Origin: Flavobacteriaceae bacterium | GTDB lineage: Bacteria > Bacteroidota > Bacteroidia > Flavobacteriales > Flavobacteriaceae | Assembly (NCBI GenBank): GCA_947456815.1 | Contig: CANGTL010000028.1 | Location: forward strand, 1 to 37,358 | Length of the DNA stretch: 37,358 bases | Reading direction: 5' to 3' | In this document: piece by piece, positions 15,765 through 23,888 of the stretch | Layout of the letters: each line of letters opens with the position of its first letter | Position numbering within the stretch: position 1 is the stretch's first letter | Notes under the pieces: model-generated | The model's input: only the letters and a program-made list of their open reading frames with translations | Told to the model about the DNA's origin: nothing | Database searches by the model: none | Made by a program: the position numbers and the translations under genes

Positions 15765-18700
15765 TTAAAATGTTAAATTAAAGTTGAATCCATAACGCTT
15801 AACGGTCGGACCTGTAAGATAATCAAAACCTTGTCCATTACCAACACCAAGACTCAAGACTTCAGGATCAAAATTTAAGTATTTAGGAAAGTTAAACGCT
15901 TCAAACCATAAATTCTGACCAGTAAACGAAATAGACATCTTTCCAAAAGGAGTTCTTTCAAGCCATTTCTTTGGTACATTGTAGGATAAAGAAACTTCTC
16001 TTAACCTTAGGTGGGTTGCATCGTAAATACCTTGTTCTCTGATAAAAAACCCAGAGTTGTTAAACCCATATTGAGTAATACCTATTTGTGTAGTGTTTAT
16101 ATTACCATTTTGATTTACCCCTGGTAACACAAATGTACCAGAACGGTCAAAATCAGTATCTTTTGTTAAACCTCTTGACAATAAAGATGCTGCAGTAGTT
16201 GAATAAATATCACCCCCTTTTTGGTATTCAAACTGAAAACCAAAAGTAATATTTTTGAATGAAATTTCATTAATCACTGTTGCTCTCCAATCCGCATTAG
16301 GATCTCCAATAATCGTATTGTCATTATTAACTAAATAATTTCCATCACCTCCCACAACATAGTTACCATTAGCATCTCTAGCAATAGAGCTACCCATAAT
16401 TACACCAAAGGGTTGACCTTCTATTGCAAAATTTCCAAGATTTGTAAAACCAGCAATTCCTAAAGATTCTACTGAACCTAAACCTAACTTATCAACAATG
16501 TTTCTGTTTTGCGTAAAATTTGTAGTTAAGTCCCAACCTAAACCGCCTTCTTTTTTAGAACGCAACAGACCAATATTTACACCTAACTCAATTCCTTTGT
16601 TACTAACTTGCGCAACGTTATCTGTTGTAAAATCATAACCGGTCGATGGATCCAAATCCCTCTGAACTATCAAGTCGGTAGAAACTTTGTTATACAATGA
16701 CAAGTCAATACTAACTCTATTACTAAACAATTTTGCTTCTAAACCAAATTCTAATTCTCGCACCAATTCAGGTTTCAGATTCAAATTTCCTAACTCTCTA
16801 CTTTGAGACAACGTACTTACTACTGAACCATCAGGATTAATAAATGCTCTCGTATTGGTATTTAATCCGATTTGGGTTTTGTATGGATCAGGAAATCCTG
16901 CAGAAGATCCAAAACCAACCCGCATTTTCAAATAATTAAGAAAATCTCCTTTTTTCAAAGAAGAAAAGGCATCTGTTGGAACAAACGATAATGATGCCGA
17001 TGGGTAAAGCAACGAATTGTTTTCACTTTGCAAAGAAGAATACCAGTCATTTCTCGCAGAAAGATTTAAAAACAAATACTTCTTAAAGCCTATAGTTGAA
17101 CTTGCATATAATCCAACAATATTAAAATTAGATCGCTCTGAGTAACCATCATGATTCTTAAAATTTTGATGTTCAATAAAACCATATAAGAATTGTTCCG
17201 TACTAAATAAATAATTGAACGTTCTAGACTCTTGTCTTGGATTGAATCCGACTGTACCATCTAGATTCCAATTCTCATTCTTATCGATTTTTGTATCAAA
17301 ATTATAACTTACCGTATGATCAAAAATAGTATTCTCTCTCACTGTAGTTCTTAAAAAACCTTCCGTATCGAATGGCTGACCATTACCTTTGTTTATGTAA
17401 TACTTCTTAGTTTGAGTATAATTGTCAAGTGCCAAACGGTAAGAAATATTAGACCATGCATTAATGTCATAAACTGTTGTAAAGTTTCCGAAAAATCTTC
17501 GAACAGATTCGTCATCACTTGAATTCACAAGCGTCCAACGTGGATTAGGAATATCTTTTCTATAATTAACCGATGCTTTTGTGGTTGGATCTTCATAAGG
17601 AACTCCAAACAAATCAAAATTTCTTGGTGTGTACAAAATGTTTGCAAAAACAGATGGAGCTGCCGCATTTGAGCCAAAACCTGCCGCAGTAGGCGGTGAA
17701 GTTTTGTCAGTTCTAACATATTGAAGTGTCGTACTAAAAGTTAACCCATTAGTCAACTTAGTTCTTCCTCCAGCACTTAAATTTAACCTTCTATAAACGT
17801 TATTGTCTATAAAACCTTCGTCATTTGTGTGCCCTACACCTAAATTGTATGAGGTATTTTCGGCGCGACCACCAATGTTAAGCGAAGTCGTTGTTACGGC
17901 ACCAACACTAAAAAATGGCTTTACGTTATTTTGAGGCGCGTAAGGAACAGTTTCTCCTTCATATTGAGGAAAAATATTTGATAAGTATGCGTAAGGATGT
18001 GGAACTGTTCCGTCTGCAGCAACACCTTGAGTTCCTGCTGTTCCAAAAGCTGGACCCCAGTTAGAAAAAGCTTGAGTGAAGACATTATCAAATCCATTAC
18101 CATAAGAATTCTGATACTCAGGCAAAGCAGAAATCTCAGACAAGTAATAGGATTGTGAAAAGGTCACATCCATCTTTTTGTTAATGTCTTTTGAATTTCC
18201 TGACTTGGTCGTTACTAAAATTACTCCATTTCTTCCCGACGAACCATATAATGTAGTTGCACTTAAACCTTTTAAAATACTGATAGATTCAATGCTATTT
18301 GGATCTAAATCAAGAAAACGGCTGGATGCATTAGTAGCTCCTTCTAAGAAATTACCATCGCTATTTGTATCGGAGTTAAAAGGTACTCCATCAACAACAA
18401 ATAAAGGCTGATTACTTCCAGTTATAGAAGAATATCCACGAATAATAATGTTAGTTCCCGAACCAGACAAACCACTCGTTGCTTGAATATTCACACCAGG
18501 AGCTTTCCCAGTAAGCGCTCGAGCAACATCAGTAGATGGTTTAGAAGCAAACTCTTCTGCCTTAATCGTCGTCACGGCATAACCCAAGGCTTTCTTTTCC
18601 TTTTTGATACCTTGACTGGTCACAACGACTTCACTCAGCTCCTCGCCACCCGATTTCATTGTCATATTCACCGTATTGGACGCTCCGACGGTTACTGATG

Positions 18701-18938
18701 CATCTTTCATTCCTAAAAAAGAAAAAACCAAGACATCGCCTGCTTTTGCTTTAATAGCATACTTTCCATCAACATCGGTTTGAGTTCCTTTTTTGGTGCT
18801 CTTAATAATTACATTCGCACCTGGTAGTGGCCCTGTTTCATCAGAAACAACACCGGTAACAGTTTTCTCCTGTGCAAAAGCAAACTGCATTGATAACGCT
18901 ATGCATAGCGTAAAAATCCATTTGAACTTCGATCTCAT
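15765..18938 (-). CDS. SusC/RagA family TonB-linked outer-membrane transporter
   Basis: The product is 1057 residues. The signal peptide MRSKFKWIFTLCIALSMQFAFA is followed by a carboxypeptidase-regulatory-like domain (TVTGVVSDETGPLPGANV to TQTDVDGKYAI). Next come a TonB-box-like stretch (ELSEVVVTSQGIKKEKKALG), the plug with SSITGSNQPLFVVDGVPF and GRNGVILVTTKSG, and then a barrel ending in GFNFNLTF. All SusC-family landmarks are intact. It is the first gene of an operon with SusD and two lipoproteins. No anti-sigma factor or hybrid two-component regulator is next to it, and no polysaccharide lyase or glycoside hydrolase is visible in the locus, so the substrate could be an oligosaccharide, peptide or other compound. 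A -7 element lies upstream at 18995-19002. Confidence 0.97.
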   Translation of the reverse strand: MRSKFKWIFTLCIALSMQFAFAQEKTVTGVVSDETGPLPGANVIIKSTKKGTQTDVDGKYAIKAKAGDVLVFSFLGMKDASVTVGASNTVNMTMKSGGEELSEVVVTSQGIKKEKKALGYAVTTIKAEEFASKPSTDVARALTGKAPGVNIQATSGLSGSGTNIIIRGYSSITGSNQPLFVVDGVPFNSDTNSDGNFLEGATNASSRFLDLDPNSIESISILKGLSATTLYGSSGRNGVILVTTKSGNSKDINKKMDVTFSQSYYLSEISALPEYQNSYGNGFDNVFTQAFSNWGPAFGTAGTQGVAADGTVPHPYAYLSNIFPQYEGETVPYAPQNNVKPFFSVGAVTTTSLNIGGRAENTSYNLGVGHTNDEGFIDNNVYRRLNLSAGGRTKLTNGLTFSTTLQYVRTDKTSPPTAAGFGSNAAAPSVFANILYTPRNFDLFGVPYEDPTTKASVNYRKDIPNPRWTLVNSSDDESVRRFFGNFTTVYDINAWSNISYRLALDNYTQTKKYYINKGNGQPFDTEGFLRTTVRENTIFDHTVSYNFDTKIDKNENWNLDGTVGFNPRQESRTFNYLFSTEQFLYGFIEHQNFKNHDGYSERSNFNIVGLYASSTIGFKKYLFLNLSARNDWYSSLQSENNSLLYPSASLSFVPTDAFSSLKKGDFLNYLKMRVGFGSSAGFPDPYKTQIGLNTNTRAFINPDGSVVSTLSQSRELGNLNLKPELVRELEFGLEAKLFSNRVSIDLSLYNKVSTDLIVQRDLDPSTGYDFTTDNVAQVSNKGIELGVNIGLLRSKKEGGLGWDLTTNFTQNRNIVDKLGLGSVESLGIAGFTNLGNFAIEGQPFGVIMGSSIARDANGNYVVGGDGNYLVNNDNTIIGDPNADWRATVINEISFKNITFGFQFEYQKGGDIYSTTAASLLSRGLTKDTDFDRSGTFVLPGVNQNGNINTTQIGITQYGFNNSGFFIREQGIYDATHLRLREVSLSYNVPKKWLERTPFGKMSISFTGQNLWFEAFNFPKYLNFDPEVLSLGVGNGQGFDYLTGPTVKRYGFNFNLTF

Positions 18939-18994
18939 ATAAATTTTGTTTGAGTTAGATATCCTGCAAACTTCATAATTATTTCTTAAATAAA

Positions 18995-19002
18995 CAAATA
19001 TA
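18995..19002 (-). promoter_or_regulatory. -7 element of the SusC operon
   Basis: The minus strand reads TATATTTG (TAnnTTTG) about 57 bases upstream of the SusC start. There is no TTG at 17-23 bases, which fits a promoter needing an activator or an alternative sigma factor. The intergenic region 18939-19131 is shared with the divergent rnhB promoter. Confidence 0.5.
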
Positions 19003-19087
19003 TATTCCCAATATAATTATTCCTTACGTGTTAATTTTTTTAGGCAGTCGATTGCATTTTACCATTTAATATGGTTATTCTTTACTT

Positions 19088-19095
19088 TATTTTTG
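19088..19095 (+). promoter_or_regulatory. -7 element of rnhB
   Basis: TATTTTTG (TAnnTTTG) lies 36 bases upstream of the chosen ATG. A TTT, not TTG, lies 19 bases further upstream (19066-19068), so the -33 match is weak. Confidence 0.45.
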
Positions 19096-19131
19096 CAAAA
19101 AGCCATTAATCTAGTACTTTTATGCAAAAAA

Positions 19132-19731
19132 ATGTTAGGTAGAAGGTATTCAAGATTTACAGTGGAAGCAGGTACAGATGAAGCCGGTCGAGGCTGTCTC
19201 GCAGGCCCAGTTACTGCTGCTGCGGTCATATTACCTTCTGATTTTGAACACGAATTTCTTAACGACTCCAAGCAACTCTCGGAAACTAAAAGGTTACTTC
19301 TAAAGCCAATTATTGAAAATCTAGCTTCTTCCTTTGCTGTAACGCATCTAGAACCCAGAATCATCGACGAAATCAATATTCTTAACGCCTCTATACAAGC
19401 CATGCAAGAATCGATATTGAAGTTAAATCCATTTCCAGAGTATGTTATTGTAGATGGAAATCGGTTCAAACCTATCGCAAACCTTCCATACACGTGCATT
19501 GTCAAAGGCGATTCCAAATACATGAGTATTGCAGCGGCATCAATTATAGCGAAGACTTATCGCGACGAATATATGAATCAAATTCATGAAGAATTTCCCA
19601 TGTATAACTGGAAAAAAAACAAAGGCTATCCCACAATAGAACACCGCGAAGCCATTCGAAAATACGGCACGACAAAATACCATCGCATGAGCTTTAGGTT
19701 ACTCCCAGAACAACTAAAATTGAATTTGTAA
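19132..19731 (+). CDS. rnhB: Ribonuclease HII
   Basis: The product is 199 residues from the ATG at 19132; a TTG 13 codons upstream lies inside the promoter and is rejected. The acidic active site is visible: Asp and Glu in [15 protein letters not shown] near residues 15-29, a third Asp in YVIVDGN and the fourth in TYRDEYM. The family motif [20 protein letters not shown] is intact. The enzyme removes RNA from DNA-RNA hybrids and misincorporated ribonucleotides. It is convergent with lipB, and the two are separated by only 43 bases. Confidence 0.97.
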   Translation: MLGRRYSRFTVEAGTDEAGRGCLAGPVTAAAVILPSDFEHEFLNDSKQLSETKRLLLKPIIENLASSFAVTHLEPRIIDEINILNASIQAMQESILKLNPFPEYVIVDGNRFKPIANLPYTCIVKGDSKYMSIAAASIIAKTYRDEYMNQIHEEFPMYNWKKNKGYPTIEHREAIRKYGTTKYHRMSFRLLPEQLKLNL

Positions 19732-19745
19732 ATTAGACTGAAAAA

Positions 19746-19794
19746 TTTGGAATTTGGAATTTCCGAATTGGGATTTAGGATTTGGAATCTACGA
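19746..19794. repeat. Degenerate 7-bp array (TTTGGAA type) running into the lipB 3' end
   Basis: Seven consecutive heptamers can be read: TTTGGAA, TTTGGAA, TTTCCGA, ATTGGGA, TTTAGGA, TTTGGAA and TCTACGA. The first four lie between rnhB and lipB. The array then crosses the lipB stop (19775-19777), so the last six LipB residues (FVDSKS) are encoded by repeat DNA. Confidence 0.75.
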
Positions 19795-20485
19795 ATTGCG
19801 CTTCAAACAAAACTTGAAAATGTTTCAAAATCTTCGCTTTAACTTCCGATTCATCCACTGTCGAAACACCCAACTCAACGTTAAGAGAAGTGACTGCTTT
19901 TCCTTTTATACCACACGGAATAATATTGTCAAAATAACCCAAATCTACATTTACATTCAAAGCCAAACCGTGCATGGTCACCCAGCGCGAAGCACGAACG
20001 CCCATAGCGCAAATCTTCCTAGCAAACGGCGTCCCAACATCCAACCAAACTCCAGTCTCGCCTTCGCTTCTGGTGCCTTCAAGTCCGTATTCTCGCAGCG
20101 TCAAAATGATAACTTCTTCCAAAAAACGCAAATACTTGTGAATATCAGTAAAGAAATTTTCCAAATCTAAAATCGGATAACCCACAATCTGCCCAGGTCC
20201 GTGATACGTAATGTCACCACCGCGATTAATTTTATAAAAAGTAGCGCCTTTCGCCTTCAATTGTTTCTCCGACAAAAGCAAATTCGACAAATCGCCACTC
20301 TTACCCAATGTATACACATGAGGATGTTCTACAAACAAAAAATAATTCGGCGTTTCCATTTGCGCTTCCTCTCTCCTATTGCGAATCTTCAAATCAACAA
20401 TAGTCTTGAAAATCGCTTCCTGATACGACCAAGTTTCCTGATAATCTTTTACGCCTAAATCTTCTAGTTGAATAATTTTGTTCAT
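19775..20485 (-). CDS. lipB: Octanoyl-[acyl-carrier-protein]:protein octanoyltransferase
   Basis: The product is 236 residues. LipB signatures are present: LFVEHPHVYTLGKSGDLSNL, the RGGDITYHGPGQIVGYPILD block, GVWLDVGTPFARKICAMGVRA and HGLALNVNVDLGYFDNIIPC with the catalytic Cys followed by GIKGKAVTSL and its lysine. It transfers octanoate from ACP to the lipoyl domains of 2-oxoacid dehydrogenases and the glycine cleavage H protein, the first step of lipoate synthesis. A -7 element lies at 20503-20510. The end of the gene is encoded by a heptamer array. Confidence 0.96.
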   Translation of the reverse strand: MNKIIQLEDLGVKDYQETWSYQEAIFKTIVDLKIRNRREEAQMETPNYFLFVEHPHVYTLGKSGDLSNLLLSEKQLKAKGATFYKINRGGDITYHGPGQIVGYPILDLENFFTDIHKYLRFLEEVIILTLREYGLEGTRSEGETGVWLDVGTPFARKICAMGVRASRWVTMHGLALNVNVDLGYFDNIIPCGIKGKAVTSLNVELGVSTVDESEVKAKILKHFQVLFEAQFVDSKS

Positions 20486-20502
20486 GCCAAAATTGTGAAA
20501 CG

Positions 20503-20510
20503 CAAATTTA
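20503..20510 (-). promoter_or_regulatory. -7 element of lipB
   Basis: The minus strand reads TAAATTTG (TAnnTTTG), 17 bases before the lipB ATG. No TTG is at the ideal -33 position. Confidence 0.45.
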
Positions 20511-20543
20511 CAAACTTATTAGGAGTGAATTCGATTTTTATTT

Positions 20544-20700
20544 TAAGGAGCACAAGAGCTGTTTTCAAACAGCAGTTGTCCCGCTATTCGCTATATCTTT
20601 TTATGCTGAACTCGTTTCAGCATCTTGTAATTATTGCGGTTATGTAGTTGAGATGCTGAAACGAGTTCAGCATAAAAAGGATACCGCTGCTATCGGGGCT
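20544..20700 (-). repeat. Dispersed intergenic repeat, copy C, with a 29-bp perfect inverted repeat
   Basis: On the minus strand it starts AGCCCCGATAGCAGCGGTAT and ends with ATAGCGGGACAACTGCTGTT and TGAAAACAGCTCTTGTGC. The arms 20597-20625 and 20651-20679 are perfect 29-bp reverse complements around a 25-base loop, and each arm holds its own small palindrome, TGCTGAA-N5-TTCAGCA. A second hairpin, GCTGTTT-TC-AAACAGC, is near 20559-20574. The GATAGCAGCGGTATCC module is shared with copy B. It lies in the 383-base gap between lipB and lysS, with the octamer array and the lysS promoter. Confidence 0.85.
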
Positions 20701-20738
20701 AATTTTTGAAGATTCATTTTCCAAACCACGTTTTTAAA

Positions 20739-20810
20739 ATCTTACACTCTTAAAAGCCAACAATCTTTAAATCTTGCTATCTTACAATCTTTTAATCTTA
20801 CAATCCAAAA
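20739..20810. repeat. Degenerate 8-bp array (ATCTTACA type), about 9 units
   Basis: Successive octamers are ATCTTACA, CTCTTAAA, AGCCAACA, ATCTTTAA, ATCTTGCT, ATCTTACA, ATCTTTTA, ATCTTACA and ATCCAAAA. The array ends 6 bases before the -33 element of the lysS promoter. Confidence 0.8.
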
Positions 20811-20816
20811 TCCACT

Positions 20817-20846
20817 TTGTAACTTTACAACTAATACCTACATTTG
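20817..20846 (+). promoter_or_regulatory. Flavobacterial promoter of lysS
   Basis: TTG (20817-20819), 19 bases, then TACATTTG (20839-20846) is an exact TTG-N19-TAnnTTTG match. The predicted start near 20852 leaves a leader of under 20 bases. Confidence 0.8.
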
Positions 20847-20868
20847 CACTCTTAAAATAAGAATTCTA

Positions 20869-22578
20869 ATGGCATTATCCGAACAAGAAATATTGCGCCG
20901 CGAAGCACTAACCGAATTGCGAAATTTGGGCATCGAACCTTATCCAGCAAACGAATTTGTAACTACCGCTTACTCCAAAGAAATCCTCGAAAATTTCGAA
21001 AAATTTGAAGGCAAAGAAGTTGTTCTTGCCGGCCGTTTGATGGGAAAACGAATCATGGGAAAAGCTTCTTTCGCTGAACTAAAAGATTCCGAAGGCCGAA
21101 TTCAAGTATACGTTTCTCGCGACGATATTTCAGAGGACGAGGAAAAAACCATGTACAATGTAGTATTCAAAAAACTACTAGACATCGGCGATTTCATCGG
21201 GGTTCGCGGTACGGTCTTCAAAACACAAGTCGGAGAAATCTCAGTTCATATCTACGGATTAACGGTTTTGGCAAAAGCACTAAAACCACTGCCTATCGTA
21301 AAAATTGACGCCGACGGTCAAGCACACGACGCCTTTGCTGATGCGGAACAAAGATACCGCCGTCGCTACGTCGACTTAACCGTAAACGATCATGTTAAAG
21401 AAACTTTCATCAAACGAACCAAGTTGTTCAATGCCATGCGCTCTTTCTTCAACGACAAAGGTTATCTTGAAGTAGAAACGCCAGTTTTGCAACCTATTCC
21501 TGGAGGCGCAGCAGCTCGTCCATTTATTACACATCACAATTCGCTTGACATTCCTTTATATATGAGAATTGCCAACGAATTATATCTCAAGAGACTTATT
21601 GTTGGTGGTTTTGAAGGTGTTTACGAGTTTTCCAAAAACTTCCGAAACGAAGGCATGGACAGAACGCACAATCCAGAATTCACCGCAATGGAAATATACG
21701 TAGCATATAAAGACTACAACTGGATGATGACTTTTACTGAAAATCTGCTAGAGCATTGTGCCTTGGCAGTCAACGGAACAACAAAAGTTACTTTCGGCGA
21801 TCATCAAGTCGATTTTAAAGCGCCTTATGCAAGAGTTACCATGACCGATGCCATCAAACATTTTACAGGTTTTGATATTTCGGGCAAATCAGAAGCTGAA
21901 TTATTCGACGCCGCCAAATCGATGGGAATCGAAGTAGATGCCACCATGGGTAAAGGAAAACTCATCGATGAAATTTTTGGAGCGAAATGCGAAGGCAATT
22001 ATATCCAGCCTACTTTCATCACCGATTATCCAAAAGAAATGTCGCCTTTATGCAAACAGCACCGCGATAATCCTGCATTGACCGAACGTTTCGAATTGAT
22101 GGTCTGCGGTAAAGAAGTAGCCAATGCTTACTCAGAATTGAATGACCCAATCGATCAAAGGGAACGATTTGAAGAGCAAATCAAACTTGCCGAAAAAGGC
22201 GATGAAGAAGCATCTGGACTCATAGACGAAGATTTCCTTCGTGCTTTAGAATACGGAATGCCACCGACATCTGGACTCGGAATCGGTATGGATCGTCTAA
22301 TGATGTACCTCACCAACAACAGTTCGATTCAAGAAGTATTGTTCTTCCCGCAAATGCGCCCAGAGAAAAAACATGTTCAAATTGAACTAGAAGACGAAGA
22401 AAAACTGGTAATCGCATTATTAAAAACCAATGAAAACAGCATGGACTTATCAGCTTTGAAAGTCAAATCTGAACTCAGCGGAAAAAAATGGGATGCTGCC
22501 ATGAAAGGTTTGTCAAAACACGGCTTGGTGAAAGTCGTTGTGAATGGTGAATTCAAAACAGTTGAATTGGTCGGATAA
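20869..22578 (+). CDS. lysS: Lysyl-tRNA synthetase, class II, with C-terminal extension
   Basis: The product is 569 residues. The N-terminal OB-fold anticodon-binding domain (about 50-150) includes VVLAGRLMGKRIMGKASFAE. Class II motifs are visible: motif 1 around MRSFFNDKGYLEVETPVLQP, motif 2 in FRNEGMDRTHNPEFTAMEIY and motif 3 in GLGIGMDRLMMYLTN. The catalytic domain ends near residue 505. About 65 more residues (from ELEDEEKLVIALLKTNENS) form a likely winged-helix extension not found in the E. coli enzyme of about 505 residues. Similar extensions occur in other Bacteroidota LysS. It is transcribed alone from the promoter at 20817-20846 and ends at the terminator 22595-22624. Confidence 0.97.
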   Translation: MALSEQEILRREALTELRNLGIEPYPANEFVTTAYSKEILENFEKFEGKEVVLAGRLMGKRIMGKASFAELKDSEGRIQVYVSRDDISEDEEKTMYNVVFKKLLDIGDFIGVRGTVFKTQVGEISVHIYGLTVLAKALKPLPIVKIDADGQAHDAFADAEQRYRRRYVDLTVNDHVKETFIKRTKLFNAMRSFFNDKGYLEVETPVLQPIPGGAAARPFITHHNSLDIPLYMRIANELYLKRLIVGGFEGVYEFSKNFRNEGMDRTHNPEFTAMEIYVAYKDYNWMMTFTENLLEHCALAVNGTTKVTFGDHQVDFKAPYARVTMTDAIKHFTGFDISGKSEAELFDAAKSMGIEVDATMGKGKLIDEIFGAKCEGNYIQPTFITDYPKEMSPLCKQHRDNPALTERFELMVCGKEVANAYSELNDPIDQRERFEEQIKLAEKGDEEASGLIDEDFLRALEYGMPPTSGLGIGMDRLMMYLTNNSSIQEVLFFPQMRPEKKHVQIELEDEEKLVIALLKTNENSMDLSALKVKSELSGKKWDAAMKGLSKHGLVKVVVNGEFKTVELVG

Positions 22579-22594
22579 TCTCTTACTCAAAATA

Positions 22595-22624
22595 AAAAAG
22601 GGAACTCAATGGAGTTCCCTTTTT
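22595..22624. terminator. Bidirectional intrinsic terminator between lysS and a convergent small gene
   Basis: AAAAAGGGAACTC (22595-22607) pairs perfectly with its complement (22612-22624) around the loop AATG. The T-run is part of the stem on both strands. It serves lysS on the plus strand and the 84-residue membrane protein gene on the minus strand. Confidence 0.92.
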
Positions 22625-22643
22625 GTGTGATTTCCGTTACTCA

Positions 22644-22898
22644 CTAGCTATTTGCGGCCATCATTGCGGCGAAAATAGAGCCAAACAATAATAAAAAGAA
22701 AATAACCAAAGCCAATACAATGCCAATCATAATCAATTGTGCTTTGGCCCAGTTTTGTTTGTTTACATTTTCATTGTTGCCAAAGGCATACACAAAAAGC
22801 AATACAATTCCTACAACAGGAATCGCCATGAGTAATAAAGTAATGAGCCAGTCTTTGACTGACATTGGCTTTTGATTCGAACTTTCAATCGTTTCCAT
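22644..22898 (-). CDS. Small two-helix membrane protein, unknown function
   Basis: The product is 84 residues. A polar N-terminus (METIESSNQKPMSVKDWLIT) is followed by two hydrophobic helices at about 17-38 (LITLLLMAIPVVGIVLLFVY) and about 52-80, joined by a short polar loop, NNENVNKQNWAKAQ. The pattern resembles small Bacteroidota membrane proteins with no assigned role. It lies 39 bases after the beta-barrel gene of the copper-type operon and could be its last gene, or a separate unit. A terminator follows. Confidence 0.7.
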   Translation of the reverse strand: METIESSNQKPMSVKDWLITLLLMAIPVVGIVLLFVYAFGNNENVNKQNWAKAQLIMIGIVLALVIFFLLLFGSIFAAMMAANS

Positions 22899-22937
22899 AA
22901 TTTTAGTTGTTTAGTTATGAAGCTAATATAGTAAAAT

Positions 22938-23885
22938 TTACAAACTATAATTCAAATTGACACTCCATCGAAATTGCGCTTCAACATTGCTGCCTGTCAA
23001 ATTTTGATTGATTGGAAACATGGCGTTCGCACCCAATGAGAATTTTTCCTTACCCAACTCAAATCCGAAACGAGAAAATAGGACATCTCCCGAAGTATCG
23101 CGAACAATTTGCTTTCTTTGATAATTACTGGCATAAACCTCTCCTGCAAAACCGACTTGCGGCGCAAAAGAGTACTGATTCTTTTCATACAAATAGAAAA
23201 CCGTAGTGGCATAATTAAATTGATTTCCGAATCGATAGAACTTGCTATTCTCTGATTTTACAACATAATTCAACATCGAATTAAGTCCAAATTGCTTTCT
23301 CCGAATCGTATATTCCGAAGCAATCAAATAATCCCAACTACCTGTTCCAACCTGAAAACTCGGATTGACGTTTCCTGAATTCGTGTCGTTAAACTTTCCG
23401 GTTGGAGCCTTAAATCCACCACCAACTTGCCAAGTGTGTGCAAAAGAAGTACTGTCGCGATGCGTCTGATACAATTGATACATAGCCAAAACTGTCATAT
23501 CTCCCAAACCACTAATGCTTTGATTTCCGGTTTTAGTTTCTCGACTGTGGAAATGATACGGAAGCAAAACCGAAACCTGCAACCTTTTCAAAACCGGAAT
23601 ACGCGCCCACACTTGAACGGTATTAAAATTTTCCTGATACCAAAGTGAATTCGAATACAACCCGTCAGTACTTTTGTATTGCTGGTTGAAATACCGAACG
23701 CCCACAAAATTAGAATTCAGCATTGAAGCAAATCCCATGCTGCCGCCACTAGCCGAGCATCCGCAGGCATCGCAGTCGTCATCCATCAAGGCCATTCTTT
23801 GAAAATGAAATTGTGAAATGGAATCTTTTTCGATTGCATGACCGAATTGAAATGCTATAAGAAAGTAAATGATATATTTTTTCAT
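22938..23885 (-). CDS. Outer-membrane beta-barrel with N-terminal CDACGC motif, MbnP/MbnH-linked
   Basis: The product is 315 residues with signal peptide MKKYIIYFLIAFQFGHA. Early in the mature part is MALMDDDCDACGCSASGGSM, with Cys38, Cys41 and Cys43 close together, a likely metal (Cu(I)?) site. From about residue 55 the chain alternates short beta-strands with turns (VGVRYFNQQY, VQVWARIPVLKRLQVSVLLP, GLGDMTVLAMYQLY) and ends in RWSVNLNYSL, as in outer-membrane barrels. It starts 3 bases after the MbnH-like gene and is certainly cotranscribed with it. Similar barrels next to MbnP/MbnH pairs are often annotated only as transporters. I infer a channel or receptor for the metal handled by the operon. 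Confidence 0.75.
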   Translation of the reverse strand: MKKYIIYFLIAFQFGHAIEKDSISQFHFQRMALMDDDCDACGCSASGGSMGFASMLNSNFVGVRYFNQQYKSTDGLYSNSLWYQENFNTVQVWARIPVLKRLQVSVLLPYHFHSRETKTGNQSISGLGDMTVLAMYQLYQTHRDSTSFAHTWQVGGGFKAPTGKFNDTNSGNVNPSFQVGTGSWDYLIASEYTIRRKQFGLNSMLNYVVKSENSKFYRFGNQFNYATTVFYLYEKNQYSFAPQVGFAGEVYASNYQRKQIVRDTSGDVLFSRFGFELGKEKFSLGANAMFPINQNLTGSNVEAQFRWSVNLNYSL

Positions 23886-23888
23886 CTT

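Noticed and set aside
19059..19523. 154-residue open frame antisense to rnhB
   Set aside because: It lies within the RNase HII gene on the opposite strand and has no family features; a shadow of a conserved coding frame.
20539..20868. Possible CRISPR array or leader between lipB and lysS
   Set aside because: The repeated units are inverted or 8-bp periodic, without regularly spaced unique spacers, and no cas genes are nearby.
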